Shown in pieces: positions 40,536 through 49,246 of a stretch of 64,000 bases of DNA (its first letter is position 1; each line of letters begins with the position of its first letter). The position numbers and the translations under genes were made by a program. The notes below the pieces were generated by a model, which worked only from the letters and a program-made list of their open reading frames with translations, did not search any database and was not told where the DNA came from. The stretch is from Caulobacter sp. NIBR1757. GTDB lineage: Bacteria; Pseudomonadota; Alphaproteobacteria; Caulobacterales; Caulobacteraceae. The stretch lies in contig NZ_CP115463.1 in assembly GCF_027912495.1 (NCBI RefSeq), positions 3,360,501 to 3,424,500 of the forward strand, given 5' to 3'.

Positions 40536-41669
40536 GTGAAGACTCCCCTCATCGTTCTCGGCGCGGCCCTCCTGCTGGCGGGCGGCGCCGGCTGCGCGGC
40601 GGCGCAGAACCCGCCCAGCTTCGCGCCCAACGACTACAGCAAGCCCGAGACCTGGCTCTGCCTGCCCGGCCGGTCGGATCCCTGCTCGACGCAGGACCTG
40701 ACCACCTCGGTGATCGCCGCCGATGGCGCGGTGACGCTGGAGCCCTTCGTGCGGGCGGCTGATCCCGGCATCGACTGCTTCTACGTCTACCCGACCATCT
40801 CCACCGACAGGACGCCCAACAGCGACATGACCCCTGACGACGAGCCCCGGGTGGCGGCGGTGCACTTCGCCCGCTTCAGCGGCGTCTGCCGCACCTTTTC
40901 GCCCTTGTATCGGCAGGTGACCCTGGCGGCGCTGGGCAAGACCATGAGCGGCCAGCCCGCGGGGGCCGACATGGAACAGCCGTACAAGGACGTGAAGGCG
41001 GCCTTCGACTGGTACCTGGCCCATGAGAACAAGGGCCGGGGCATCGTCCTGATCGGCCACAGCCAGGGGGCCGGGATCGTCCAGCGGCTGACCCGCGACT
41101 ATTTCGACGCCAAGCCCCTGAGCAAGCAGTTGGTCGGGACCATGCCGATCGGCTGGAGCGTGCCGGTCGACGACAAGGGCCGGTTCGGGACCATCGCCAG
41201 CTGTTCCAAGCTCGGCCAGACCGGTTGCCTCGTCTCCTACGTCAGCTTCCGAGACACCCTCGGCCCGGCTCCGGCGACAATGTTCGGACGGGTGCAAGGG
41301 GCTGGGATGCATGCCGCCTGCGTCAATCCGGCCGCGCTGGCCGGCGGCAAGGCCCAGGCCCACAGCTACCTGCGGACAAAGAGCGGCGCCGGCAAACAGC
41401 CCTGGGTTCAGGGCAAGGCCATCGAGACCGGTTACGTCTCCGTCCCCGGCCTGCTGACCACCGAGTGCGTGCGCGAGGGGGCGTTCAGCTACCTGAAGGT
41501 CACCACCAACGCCGACCCGGCCGATCCGCGCACCGACAGCATCGGCGGCGACCAGAACAACAACGACCCGCTATGGGGCCTTCATACCCTGGATATGAAC
41601 ATCGGCATGGGCGACCTGATCGCCGTGGTGAAGGCGCAGGCGGAGACGTGGCGGACGGGGCCCCGTTGA
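40536..41669 (+). CDS. DUF3089 alpha/beta-hydrolase-like protein (copy 2)
   Basis: A 377-residue paralogue of the preceding gene, sharing 'NDYSKPETWLCLPGR', 'IDCFYVYPTISTDRTPNSDM', 'IVLIGHSQGAGIVQR' and 'TTECVREGAFSYLKVTTNAD'. The N-terminus is a signal peptide with a possible lipobox ('LLAGGAGC'), so this copy may be lipid-anchored while copy 1 is soluble. The GTG at 40536 is chosen because AAGGAAA precedes it and the signal peptide starts there; the frame is open upstream as a shadow of copy 1. Confidence 0.92.
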   Translation: MKTPLIVLGAALLLAGGAGCAAAQNPPSFAPNDYSKPETWLCLPGRSDPCSTQDLTTSVIAADGAVTLEPFVRAADPGIDCFYVYPTISTDRTPNSDMTPDDEPRVAAVHFARFSGVCRTFSPLYRQVTLAALGKTMSGQPAGADMEQPYKDVKAAFDWYLAHENKGRGIVLIGHSQGAGIVQRLTRDYFDAKPLSKQLVGTMPIGWSVPVDDKGRFGTIASCSKLGQTGCLVSYVSFRDTLGPAPATMFGRVQGAGMHAACVNPAALAGGKAQAHSYLRTKSGAGKQPWVQGKAIETGYVSVPGLLTTECVREGAFSYLKVTTNADPADPRTDSIGGDQNNNDPLWGLHTLDMNIGMGDLIAVVKAQAETWRTGPR

Positions 41670-41708
41670 GGCCTCGACGCAGGCGTCAGGACCGGAGAAG
41701 GTTCGGGC

Positions 41709-42572
41709 TCACTCTCGCCACTCGGCCAGCGACTGACCGTCGGCCGTCTCGAACGCGATGCGATCAAAGGTGACGGCGTAGAGGCAGATGGGACGATGAT
41801 CCGGGCTCTCGGCCGCGCATCGAATTGTGCGGCCGTCCGGGAATGTCGCGATCCGCCCTTCGAGCACGAGCCTGTAGGAAACCGCCAGGGGCGGCTGGTC
41901 CACGGCAGTCTTGCGCACGAATTCATAGGGGCGGCCATCGCGCCGCAGGAGGCGTGATCCGCCGGGCTCAAACAGCCGGGCCAGGCCCAGGGTCTGGGTC
42001 GCGGTGGGCGTTGGCGTGGCGGGCGCGCCGACGTCACGGCGCGGCGGACAGGCTTCCGAGGTGCTCCACGGCCGGGCCAGCCAAAAGCCTTCGACCGCCT
42101 CCGGCTTGGCCCCCGACGGGAAATTCTGCAGCATCGGCAAGGCGGACCAGTTGCCGGGCCGGGCCACGAGTTTCGTGACCTTGCCGGCCGGATCCTGCTC
42201 CACGAAGGCCTGGGCCGGCCCCGGAGACACCTGGGGACCTTCGCAGCCGAAGGGGATGCGTAGCGCGAACGGCCGCCCCTTGATTTCGGCGAGGGCCTTG
42301 GGCGAGCCGGAGCCGGCCGAATAGGCGGCGGCTTCCAGGGTGGCGCCTTCGATGAGGTCCTGACGGGTGAGGGGCCCGGCCTGAGGCCCCGGCTTCTCCG
42401 GCGGCGGCTTTACGACCGGCGGCGGCGGGGGCGCCGGCTCGGGCGCGGGCGCCTTGGGCTCGCGATTGAGGAACAGCAGCGCCGCAAGCAGAACAATGAC
42501 GATGGCGCCGATAACGACCGGGGCCACGAGCGAGAGTTTGCGGTCTGACGTCGGCGGTCTATTCTCGGTCAT
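41709..42572 (-). CDS. Hypothetical membrane-anchored protein with Pro-rich linker
   Basis: A 287-residue protein. One transmembrane helix at ~15-35 ('LVAPVVIGAIVIVLLAALLF') is followed by a Pro-rich stretch (PEPAPPPPPVVKPPPEKP) and a ~215-residue extracytoplasmic domain with no recognised family ('GRPFALRIPFGCEGPQ', 'RLVLEGRIATFPDGRTIRC', four Cys). N-in/C-out topology is likely from the basic residues before the helix. It is monocistronic, convergent with the DUF3089 pair and divergent from the SLC13 permease. Function unknown. Confidence 0.75.
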   Translation of the reverse strand: MTENRPPTSDRKLSLVAPVVIGAIVIVLLAALLFLNREPKAPAPEPAPPPPPVVKPPPEKPGPQAGPLTRQDLIEGATLEAAAYSAGSGSPKALAEIKGRPFALRIPFGCEGPQVSPGPAQAFVEQDPAGKVTKLVARPGNWSALPMLQNFPSGAKPEAVEGFWLARPWSTSEACPPRRDVGAPATPTPTATQTLGLARLFEPGGSRLLRRDGRPYEFVRKTAVDQPPLAVSYRLVLEGRIATFPDGRTIRCAAESPDHRPICLYAVTFDRIAFETADGQSLAEWRE

Positions 42573-42667
42573 GGTTCGAGCCTAGCAGATTGGCGATGCG
42601 TGTTCACAGCCCCCCCGTCCCGGCGCCTGACGCCGTTCTGCTTGCCTGTCGCTGAGCCGACGGGCGA

Positions 42668-43960
42668 ATGACCGCGCCGCAACTCGTCGCCCTCGCCGTA
42701 TTGCTGGCGGTTGTGGTCGCCCTGATCTGGGGAAAGGTGCGATCCGACATCGTCGCCCTGTCCGGCGCCGCTGTTCTGCTGGCCACGCGGACCATTCGGC
42801 CCGTGGAGGTCCAGGGGGCCTTCGCCAGCCCGGCGATCATCGCCCTCGCCTCCCTGTTCGTCATCGCCTATGCCATGGAGCTGTCGGGCCTGCTGGGACT
42901 GATCATCCGCAAGGCGACCGGCCTTTGCGCCCGCCTCGGCGCGACCGGTCTGTGGATCGTCATCGGCATAGCCGGCGCGGCCTCCGCCTTCCTCAACAAC
43001 ACGCCGATCGTCGTGCTGGCCGCCCCGGTGGTGCGGGATGTCGCCCAGTCGATGAACCTGTCGGCCAAGCGGTTCCTGATACCGCTGTCCTACGTCACTA
43101 TTCTCGGCGGCGCCTGCACCCTCATCGGCACCTCGACCAACCTGCTGGTCAACGACATGGCCCGCAGCGCCGGCCAGCCGGTGTTCGGCATGTTCGAGGT
43201 CACGCCGGTGGCGCTGATCGTGGCGGTCGCCGGGGGGCTCTACCTCTATCTGATCGGCGGCCGTCTGCTGGGCGGGTCCGACGGCGGGGAGACCGACGCC
43301 GGCATCAAGGCGCCGGCCGATGCCGCCGGCGATGACCCCGCCCTCTTTCCCGCCAACCGACCATTCAAGCCCTTCGAGGCCTTCACCTCGCTGGGTGTCT
43401 TCGTTGTCGTGGTGCTGGTCGCGGCGCTCGGCTACGCGCCCATCGCCGCCTCGGCCTTCGCCGGGGCGGTCTTGCTGGTCATCCTGCGGGTGATCAGCGC
43501 CGAGGACGCCTACAAGGGGCTGCGGCCAGAAATCCTGCTGTTAATCGCCGGCATGGTGGTGGTGGGGCTCTCGCTCGAGGTTACGGGCCTGGCGTCCCTG
43601 GCGACCGACGCCCTGGTGGTCTGGGTCCGCGTGCTGGGGCCGCTGGCAGCGCTCGCCCTGCTCTATGGCGCGACGCTGTTCCTCACCGAAATCCTGTCCA
43701 ACGCGGCCGTCGCCGTGCTGCTGACCCCGGTCGCCGTCGCCCTGGCCGAAAGCCTGGGCGTCAGTCCCCGGCCCTTCCTGATCGCGGTCATGATGGCCGC
43801 CAGCGCCGCCTTCGCGACACCCTTCGGATACCAGACCAACGTTCTGGTCTTTCAGTTGGGGCGCTACAGCTATGTGGACTTTGTCCGCATCGGGATGCCG
43901 TTGAATCTGCTGACCTGGCTGGTCGGTGTAGCGGTCATTCCGCTGTTCTTCCCGTTCTGA
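42668..43960 (+). CDS. SLC13 family permease (DASS/ArsB-NhaD superfamily)
   Basis: A 430-residue permease with about 11-12 transmembrane helices. 'PVVRDVAQSMNLSAKRFLIP', 'LSYVTILGGACTLIGTSTNL' and the second-half counterpart 'TEILSNAAVAVLLTPVAVAL' show the paired re-entrant SNT-type motifs of the family ('GTSTN' and 'LSNAA'). Members take up dicarboxylates or sulfate with Na+ or H+; the substrate is not evident. No TrkA-C loop domains were seen, the central loop being only ~50 residues. Confidence 0.9.
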   Translation: MTAPQLVALAVLLAVVVALIWGKVRSDIVALSGAAVLLATRTIRPVEVQGAFASPAIIALASLFVIAYAMELSGLLGLIIRKATGLCARLGATGLWIVIGIAGAASAFLNNTPIVVLAAPVVRDVAQSMNLSAKRFLIPLSYVTILGGACTLIGTSTNLLVNDMARSAGQPVFGMFEVTPVALIVAVAGGLYLYLIGGRLLGGSDGGETDAGIKAPADAAGDDPALFPANRPFKPFEAFTSLGVFVVVVLVAALGYAPIAASAFAGAVLLVILRVISAEDAYKGLRPEILLLIAGMVVVGLSLEVTGLASLATDALVVWVRVLGPLAALALLYGATLFLTEILSNAAVAVLLTPVAVALAESLGVSPRPFLIAVMMAASAAFATPFGYQTNVLVFQLGRYSYVDFVRIGMPLNLLTWLVGVAVIPLFFPF

Positions 43961-44058
43961 CCGCTGTCGCCGGGGAAGTTCACGGGATCGTCAGAACATA
44001 TGATCCCTTACCCTCAATAACGACGATAAAATGCAGGCGTCCTGTTTTTCGATAAATC

Positions 44059-44430
44059 ATGGAGCAGCCGCGGATGTATGACGGGGGCATGGATACTGTA
44101 TTATTCGTTTGTAACGATGAAGTAATTTCAACTGATATTCTGGACAAGCTTCACTCTGCCGGATTTGGCGTTGTTGGGCCAACCCCACGCGCAGCGACGG
44201 CACTGGCTCTGACGGCCCAGACGCCGCCGACCCTGGCCCTGGTCGCCGGAGACCTGACGGGCGAACGCTCAGCCAGCCAGCTGGCCGAAGACCTGATGTC
44301 CAACTGGGGCGTTCGCTCCCTGATCCTCCGGGACGGGACGCTTGCACATGGCGAACCTCTCGCCCATTGGGCCGTCGACGGCGAACAACTCGAACGACTT
44401 CGCCGGGCGTTCGGCCGGAACGACGCCTGA
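44059..44430 (+). CDS. Degenerate single-domain response-regulator receiver
   Basis: A ~123-residue protein that threads onto the receiver fold: 'MDTVLFVCNDEVISTDILDK' as beta1/alpha1 with an acidic residue pair, 'TLALVAGDLTGERSASQLAE' as beta3, then 'WGVRSLILRDGT' as beta4. The phospho-acceptor position after 'LALV' is Ala, with Asp shifted two residues, so normal phosphorylation is doubtful. The C-terminus is shortened. ATGs at 44059, 44074 and 44089 are all possible; the last begins the fold. The first ~100 bp and upstream are AT-rich, unlike the surroundings. Confidence 0.65.
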   Translation: MEQPRMYDGGMDTVLFVCNDEVISTDILDKLHSAGFGVVGPTPRAATALALTAQTPPTLALVAGDLTGERSASQLAEDLMSNWGVRSLILRDGTLAHGEPLAHWAVDGEQLERLRRAFGRNDA

Positions 44431-44658
44431 AGGCGACTCCATAACGGGTTTGTGTACATCTGGGGGTGGATCGCCAATACCCCCTTGCCTACGATCAGAT
44501 CGTTGAGGGCCGCTGGCTGCGGACCCTCGACTATAGGCGCTCCATAATCGGAGCGGTGCGTCGCCGGATAGTCGAGCGATGGCCGAAACACACAAACTGG
44601 TCTTTTCCGCCCGTCAGCTGCTCTGACGGATCGCGGGGCCATATCTGAAAGGAAACTG

Positions 44659-45822
44659 GTGACTGCCAGCGAACATCTGCTTGCGGCCGGACGCGCCGCC
44701 CTTGCGCACCTGTCCTCGATGAGCCTCCTGCAGGTCTCGCTCAATCTGGCCCTGACCCTCGCCCTGGTGCTGGTCGGGCTTCTGTCGGGCTGGGCCGGCC
44801 GCCTGCTGTTGCGCGCCGCGGCCCGGCGCGTGCCCGGACCGCACACGGCCGAGCGGACTGTGCGGACGGCGCGGGTCACACGCGTCATGATGTGGACGCT
44901 CAGGCTGGTGGCCGTTGTTGTGATCGCCGCCCTGATCGCCAACGTCTGGGGGATCGACGTCCTCGCCTGGGCGTCTCGCGGCTATGGCGAGGCCTTCGTC
45001 GGCGCGGCGCTGCGGCTGGCGGCGATGTTCGTTGTCGCCGTCGCGGCCTTCGAACTGGCGGGACTGATGATCGGCCGCGTCATCGGTGGCGTCGTCGATC
45101 GGGCGCACGATCCCCGCCGCCAGGCCCAGTTGAGGACGCTCGGCCCCCTGCTGCAAGGCATCGCCCAGACCGCCATCCTGATCGTCGTCACCCTGATGGC
45201 GCTGAGCGAGATCGGCGTGAAGATCGGTCCGTTGCTGGCCGGGGCCGGCGTCGTCGGCATCGCCCTGGGCTTCGGGGCGCAGACCCTGGTGAAGGACTTC
45301 CTCACCGGCATGTTCCTGATCGTCGAGGATATCGTCTCGGTCGGCGACATCGTGCGGATCGGCGACTCCGGCGGCCTGGTCGAGGGCATGACCCTGCGAA
45401 CCATCCGGCTGCGGGACTTCGACGGGACGCTGCACGTCTTCCCCTACAGCGAGGCGCAGGTCGTGCATAACCTGACCAAGACCTTCTCCTACTATGTCTT
45501 CGACCTGCAGGTTTCCTACGGCTCCGACCTCGACGAAGCGCTGGCGATCATGTCGCGGGTCGGCGCCGACATGCAGGCCGAACCAGAATTCGGTTCGAAG
45601 ATCCTCGAGCCGATCGAGGTCGTCGGCGTCGACAACCTCGCCGACAGCGGGGTCATGCTGAAGGCCCGCATCAAGACCCTGCCGATCCAGCAATGGACCG
45701 TCGGCCGCGAGTACAACCGCCGGATCAAGCTGGCTTTCGACAAGGCCGGGATCGAGATCCCGTTCCCGCACATGCAGGTCGTGCTGCCGGAGCAGCAACT
45801 TTCCGAACTGGCGAAACACTAG
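44659..45822 (+). CDS. MscS family mechanosensitive channel
   Basis: A 387-residue channel. Three N-terminal hydrophobic segments (~22-50, ~75-95, ~110-135) lead to the pore helix region 'AGAGVVGIALGFGAQTLVKD', the signature Gly/Ala-packed TM3, and the beta domain 'IVEDIVSVGDIVRIGDSGG'. The C-terminal ab domain ends 'IEIPFPHMQVVLPEQQ'. It releases solutes on hypo-osmotic shock. GTG at 44659 has AAAGGAAAC upstream. The 228 bp before it hold no recognisable feature. A hairpin follows the stop. Confidence 0.95.
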   Translation: MTASEHLLAAGRAALAHLSSMSLLQVSLNLALTLALVLVGLLSGWAGRLLLRAAARRVPGPHTAERTVRTARVTRVMMWTLRLVAVVVIAALIANVWGIDVLAWASRGYGEAFVGAALRLAAMFVVAVAAFELAGLMIGRVIGGVVDRAHDPRRQAQLRTLGPLLQGIAQTAILIVVTLMALSEIGVKIGPLLAGAGVVGIALGFGAQTLVKDFLTGMFLIVEDIVSVGDIVRIGDSGGLVEGMTLRTIRLRDFDGTLHVFPYSEAQVVHNLTKTFSYYVFDLQVSYGSDLDEALAIMSRVGADMQAEPEFGSKILEPIEVVGVDNLADSGVMLKARIKTLPIQQWTVGREYNRRIKLAFDKAGIEIPFPHMQVVLPEQQLSELAKH

Positions 45823-45842
45823 CCGAGGGTCATTCCCTCGGC
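45822..45842. terminator. Hairpin between convergent genes (no U tract)
   Basis: GCCGAGGG-TCATT-CCCTCGGC forms a perfect 8-bp stem directly after the MscS stop codon and before the end of the convergent flagellar-like gene at 45849. A poly-T run is lacking on both sides, so it may act as an imperfect bidirectional terminator or only protect 3' ends. Confidence 0.45.
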
Positions 45843-45848
45843 CTGCCT

Positions 45849-46067
45849 CTAGGCCAGCATGTCCAGCAGGACGCCGGTCATCTGGTCGGCGGTGCGGATG
45901 ACGGCGACATTGGCCTTGAAGGCGGTCTTGGCTTCGATCTGCTCGACCGCTTCCTTGGCCAGATCGACGTTGGACTCCATGCCCCAGGACGCGGTGCGAC
46001 GGGCGCTGGCGTCGAGGCGTTGGGTGGCGGCCATCAGGCCGGCGGTGGCGGAGCCGATCGCTTGCAT
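45849..46067 (-). CDS. Small protein with flagellar rod/hook C-terminal motif
   Basis: A 72-residue protein whose C-terminal half ('SNVDLAKEAVEQIEAKTAFK', then ANVAVIRTADQMTGVLLDML) closely follows the Flg_bbr_C consensus at the end of FlgC/FlgF/FlgG/FlgE ('[33 protein letters not shown]'). The N-terminal half is a short amphipathic helix ('AIGSATAGLMAATQRLDASA'). No other flagellar gene is nearby. It may be an orphan rod-like or regulatory protein, or a shortened paralogue. Start at 46067 is the only ATG that fits. Confidence 0.75.
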   Translation of the reverse strand: MQAIGSATAGLMAATQRLDASARRTASWGMESNVDLAKEAVEQIEAKTAFKANVAVIRTADQMTGVLLDMLA

Positions 46068-46169
46068 GGAGGTACGGATATCGAGGCGAGGTTAAGTCTC
46101 GGCGAGCAAACAGGGTAAATCCGCATCGTGGCCTTTCCCCCGCCCTGCGCCGGTGCTTAAAACGGACGT

Positions 46170-48101
46170 ATGAGCGGCAAGACCGAAAGCCCGACCGAAC
46201 CCTTCAAGCGCGCGCTGGCCCATGCCGCGCGCTCTCTGGCCGAGATGCCGGACCTGGAGGTGGTGTTCTCCGGCGACGGGCCGCAGCTGTCGGGCAACCG
46301 GGCGGTGCTGCCGCACCCGCCGCGCGACCTTTCCATGGCCGAGGCCTCGCGGATTCGCGGCCTGGCCGACCAGATGGCCCTGCGCCTGGCCCACCACGAC
46401 GCCGTCGCCCATGCGCGCGGCCGGCCCGCCTCGCCCCAGGGCCAGGCGGTGTTCGAGGCCGTCGAGCAGGCGCGGATCGAGGCCATCGGCTCCAACAACC
46501 TGGGCGGCGTGCGCAAGAACCTGACGACGGTTCTGGAACTGGCGCTGGAGCGCAAGGGCCTGGCCCGCATCCAGGACCGGGCCAACGCGCCGCTGGCCGA
46601 CATCGTCAGCCTGATGGTCCGCGAACGGCTGACCGGGCAACAGCCGCCGCAGGCCGTGCGCCCCCTCGTCGACATGTTCCGGGCCGAGATCGAGGCCAAG
46701 GCCGGCCCCGACCTCGACAAGCTGCTGACCAGCATCGACGACCAGGCCGCTTTCGCCAAGGTAACCCGGGCTATCCTGCGCGACCTCGACATGGGCGACG
46801 AGGGCGCCGACCCGACCGAGGGCGAAGAGGACGAGCAGGGCGAGGAACAGCAGGAGCAGTCGGACGACAGCGAGGGCGACGGCGAGGGCCAGTCGCCCGA
46901 AGGCAGCTCCATGCAGGAGACCGAAACCACCGACAGCGACCAGGACGACGGCGAGGAACAGGCGGTCGAGAGCGAGGACGATCCTGACGCCGAGATGAGC
47001 GACGAGGCCCCGGAGATGGGCGACGGCGCAAAGCCGGCCCGCCCGGACCCCAAGGATTCGGGCAGGCCGGAGCCGGCCTACAAGGTCTTCACCACCGCCC
47101 ACGACGAGATCGAACCGGCCGAGGAGCTTTGCGATCCCGAGGAGCTGACGCGGCTGCGCGCCTATCTCGACCAGCAACTGGCGAGCCTGTCGAGCGTCGT
47201 CTCGCGGCTGGCCAACAAGCTGCAACGGCGGCTGCTGGCACAGCAGAACCGCAGCTGGCAGTTCGACCTGGAAGAGGGGATGCTGGACGTCGCCCGCCTG
47301 CCCCGGATCATCATCGACCCCACCGCGCCCTTGAGCTTCAAGCAGGAGAGCGACACCGACTTCCGCGACACCGTCGTCACCCTGCTGATCGACAATTCCG
47401 GCTCGATGCGCGGGCGGCCGATCATGGTGGCGGCGGTCTGCGCCGACATCCTGGCCCGCACCCTGGAGCGCTGCGCGGTCAAGGTCGAGATCCTCGGCTT
47501 CACCACCCGGGCCTGGAAGGGCGGCATCTCCAGAGACGACTGGATCAAGGCCGGCAAGCCGCCGTCTCCCGGCCGCCTGAACGACCTGCGCCACATCATC
47601 TACAAGTCGGCCGACAGCCCTTGGCGCCGGGCCCGCAAGAACCTCGGGCTGATGATGCGCGAGGGTCTCCTGAAAGAGAACATCGACGGCGAGGCGCTGA
47701 TGTGGGCGCACCACCGGATGATGAGCCGGCCCGAACAGCGCCGCATCCTGATGGTCATCAGCGACGGCGCGCCGGTCGACGATTCGACCCTGTCGGTGAA
47801 CAGCGGCCACTATCTGGAGCGCCATCTGCGCAACGTCATCAGCGAGATCGAGAATCGCAGCCCGGTCGAGTTGCTGGCCATCGGCATCGGCCATGACGTG
47901 ACCCGCTACTACCGCCGGGCGGTGACCATCGTCGATGTCGAGCAGCTGGGCGGCGTACTGGTCGAACAGCTGGCCAGCCTGTTCGAGGAAGAGCCCAAGC
48001 GAGTGGCCAAGGCGCGAGGCCTGCTCAGCGCTCCCCCGACGGTGGTGCCGACGCCGGTGAAGGCGACGACGTTTTCGGCGGTGAAGGAAGCGCTGTCGTG
48101 A
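46170..48101 (+). CDS. cobT: Cobaltochelatase subunit CobT
   Basis: A 643-residue AAA+-partner subunit of aerobic cobaltochelatase, which inserts Co2+ into hydrogenobyrinic acid diamide in B12 synthesis with CobN and CobS. The N-terminus ('[20 protein letters not shown]') and the '[16 protein letters not shown]' element are family features. A highly acidic linker (~210-290) precedes a C-terminal von Willebrand A domain with the MIDAS motif '[15 protein letters not shown]'. cobS and cobN are not in the window, although cobS usually lies just upstream; here the upstream gene is the flagellar-like one on the other strand. Its TGA overlaps the next start (GTGA). Confidence 0.95.
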   Translation: MSGKTESPTEPFKRALAHAARSLAEMPDLEVVFSGDGPQLSGNRAVLPHPPRDLSMAEASRIRGLADQMALRLAHHDAVAHARGRPASPQGQAVFEAVEQARIEAIGSNNLGGVRKNLTTVLELALERKGLARIQDRANAPLADIVSLMVRERLTGQQPPQAVRPLVDMFRAEIEAKAGPDLDKLLTSIDDQAAFAKVTRAILRDLDMGDEGADPTEGEEDEQGEEQQEQSDDSEGDGEGQSPEGSSMQETETTDSDQDDGEEQAVESEDDPDAEMSDEAPEMGDGAKPARPDPKDSGRPEPAYKVFTTAHDEIEPAEELCDPEELTRLRAYLDQQLASLSSVVSRLANKLQRRLLAQQNRSWQFDLEEGMLDVARLPRIIIDPTAPLSFKQESDTDFRDTVVTLLIDNSGSMRGRPIMVAAVCADILARTLERCAVKVEILGFTTRAWKGGISRDDWIKAGKPPSPGRLNDLRHIIYKSADSPWRRARKNLGLMMREGLLKENIDGEALMWAHHRMMSRPEQRRILMVISDGAPVDDSTLSVNSGHYLERHLRNVISEIENRSPVELLAIGIGHDVTRYYRRAVTIVDVEQLGGVLVEQLASLFEEEPKRVAKARGLLSAPPTVVPTPVKATTFSAVKEALS

Positions 48102-49246
48102 GTCTCACCCACAATAGCCCTCCCCCTCGAGGGGGGAGGGTTGGGTGGGGGTGTTCGCGCGAGGCCCGTGGAAGCGCGCGCAAGGCGTCGTCGCCCGCTT
48201 TGAACTTCGCTTATGGGCCGGTGCACGCACCCCCATCCCCGGCCCTTCCCCCCTCGAGGGGGAAGGGAGTCCTTGCGCTCTTTCTCGCGCTCTCGACCTT
48301 GGCCGCATGCGCCGCGCCGCCGCCGCCCCTGCCCGACAAGCCGCAGCCGGCCGGGCCGGAGATCCAGCTGGTCACCACGCCTGTGCCGTTCGATCCCTCG
48401 AACCCGGCGCGCATCAACCTGAACGGCTTCACCTACATGGGCGGGCTGGCGGTCACCGACCCGATCACCAACCGCCTGCACGGCCTCTCGGACCTGAAGA
48501 TCACCCCCGACGGCCGGCTGGTGGCGATCAGCGACTTCGGCGACCTCTTCGAAGCGCGGCTGCAGTTCGGCGAAGACACCCGCCTCACCGGCCTGACCGA
48601 TGGCAAACTGTGGCCCCTGAAGCGCCCCGATGGCCAGCCGGTGCAGGGCAAGACGGAGGGCGACGCCGAGGGCCTGGCCATCCTCGCCAATGGCGACCGC
48701 CTGGTCAGCTTCGAGCGCGACCACCGCATCTGGCGCTATCCGGCCGCCGGCGGACCGCCGACCGTGGCCCCCAAGCCCGGCAACCTGTTCTCCGAGAACG
48801 AGGGCATGGAGGGGCTGACCGAGTACCCCTTCGCCGGTCCCGACGCCTATCTGGTCGGCTCGGAAGAGGGCGAGCTCTGGCTCTGCAAGCTCAGCGCCGC
48901 CTGCCAGACCTTCAGCGTGCTCAACGGCCCGGACCTCGAGTTCGGCCTGACCGCCATCGCCCCCTTCCAGGATGGCAGCGTGGTCGCCGTCCACCGCGCC
49001 TGGGACCCGGTTCGCGGGTCGCGGATCACCGTCTCGGTCTATGCCGCCGCCGCCCTGAAGGCCCGCCAGCCCCAGCCCATGGCGCGCCTGACCCTGCAGG
49101 CCCCGCTGACCGTCGACAACATCGAGGGCGTGGCCCTGGTCACCGCCCCGACCGGCGCGACCCGCATCCTGCTGCTCAGCGACGACAACGCCGACGCCAA
49201 ACAGAGGACCCTCCTGATGGTCTTCGACTGGACAGGCCGCAAGTGA
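48098..49246 (+). CDS. Esterase-like-of-phytase family lipoprotein with repeat-derived N-terminus
   Basis: The GTG at 48098 overlaps the cobT stop (GTGA), giving 382 residues. Residues ~8-57 are encoded by an inverted repeat; then comes a lipoprotein signal ('[14 protein letters not shown]', lipobox LAAC) and a beta-propeller-like domain ('[20 protein letters not shown]', '[15 protein letters not shown]', '[11 protein letters not shown]') of the phytase/esterase-like type. From 48098 the signal would be buried ~57 residues in. An in-frame GTG at 48221 would place it near the N-terminus but has only a weak SD. Substrate unknown. It ends in a GTGA overlap with lldD. Confidence 0.8.
   Translation: MSLTHNSPPPRGGRVGWGCSREARGSARKASSPALNFAYGPVHAPPSPALPPSRGKGVLALFLALSTLAACAAPPPPLPDKPQPAGPEIQLVTTPVPFDPSNPARINLNGFTYMGGLAVTDPITNRLHGLSDLKITPDGRLVAISDFGDLFEARLQFGEDTRLTGLTDGKLWPLKRPDGQPVQGKTEGDAEGLAILANGDRLVSFERDHRIWRYPAAGGPPTVAPKPGNLFSENEGMEGLTEYPFAGPDAYLVGSEEGELWLCKLSAACQTFSVLNGPDLEFGLTAIAPFQDGSVVAVHRAWDPVRGSRITVSVYAAAALKARQPQPMARLTLQAPLTVDNIEGVALVTAPTGATRILLLSDDNADAKQRTLLMVFDWTGRK
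48118..48269. repeat. Long inverted repeat lying inside the start of the phytase-like gene
   Basis: The left arm CCCTCCCCCTCGAGGGGGGA ... GGGTGGGGGTG (48118-48153) pairs with the right arm ACCCCCATCCCC ... CCCTTCCCCCCTCGAGGGGG ... (48228-48269). Each arm also contains its own CCCTCGAGGG-type palindrome. Unlike the other repeats it lies within a translated frame and spans the distance between the cobT stop and the lipoprotein signal. Confidence 0.8.
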
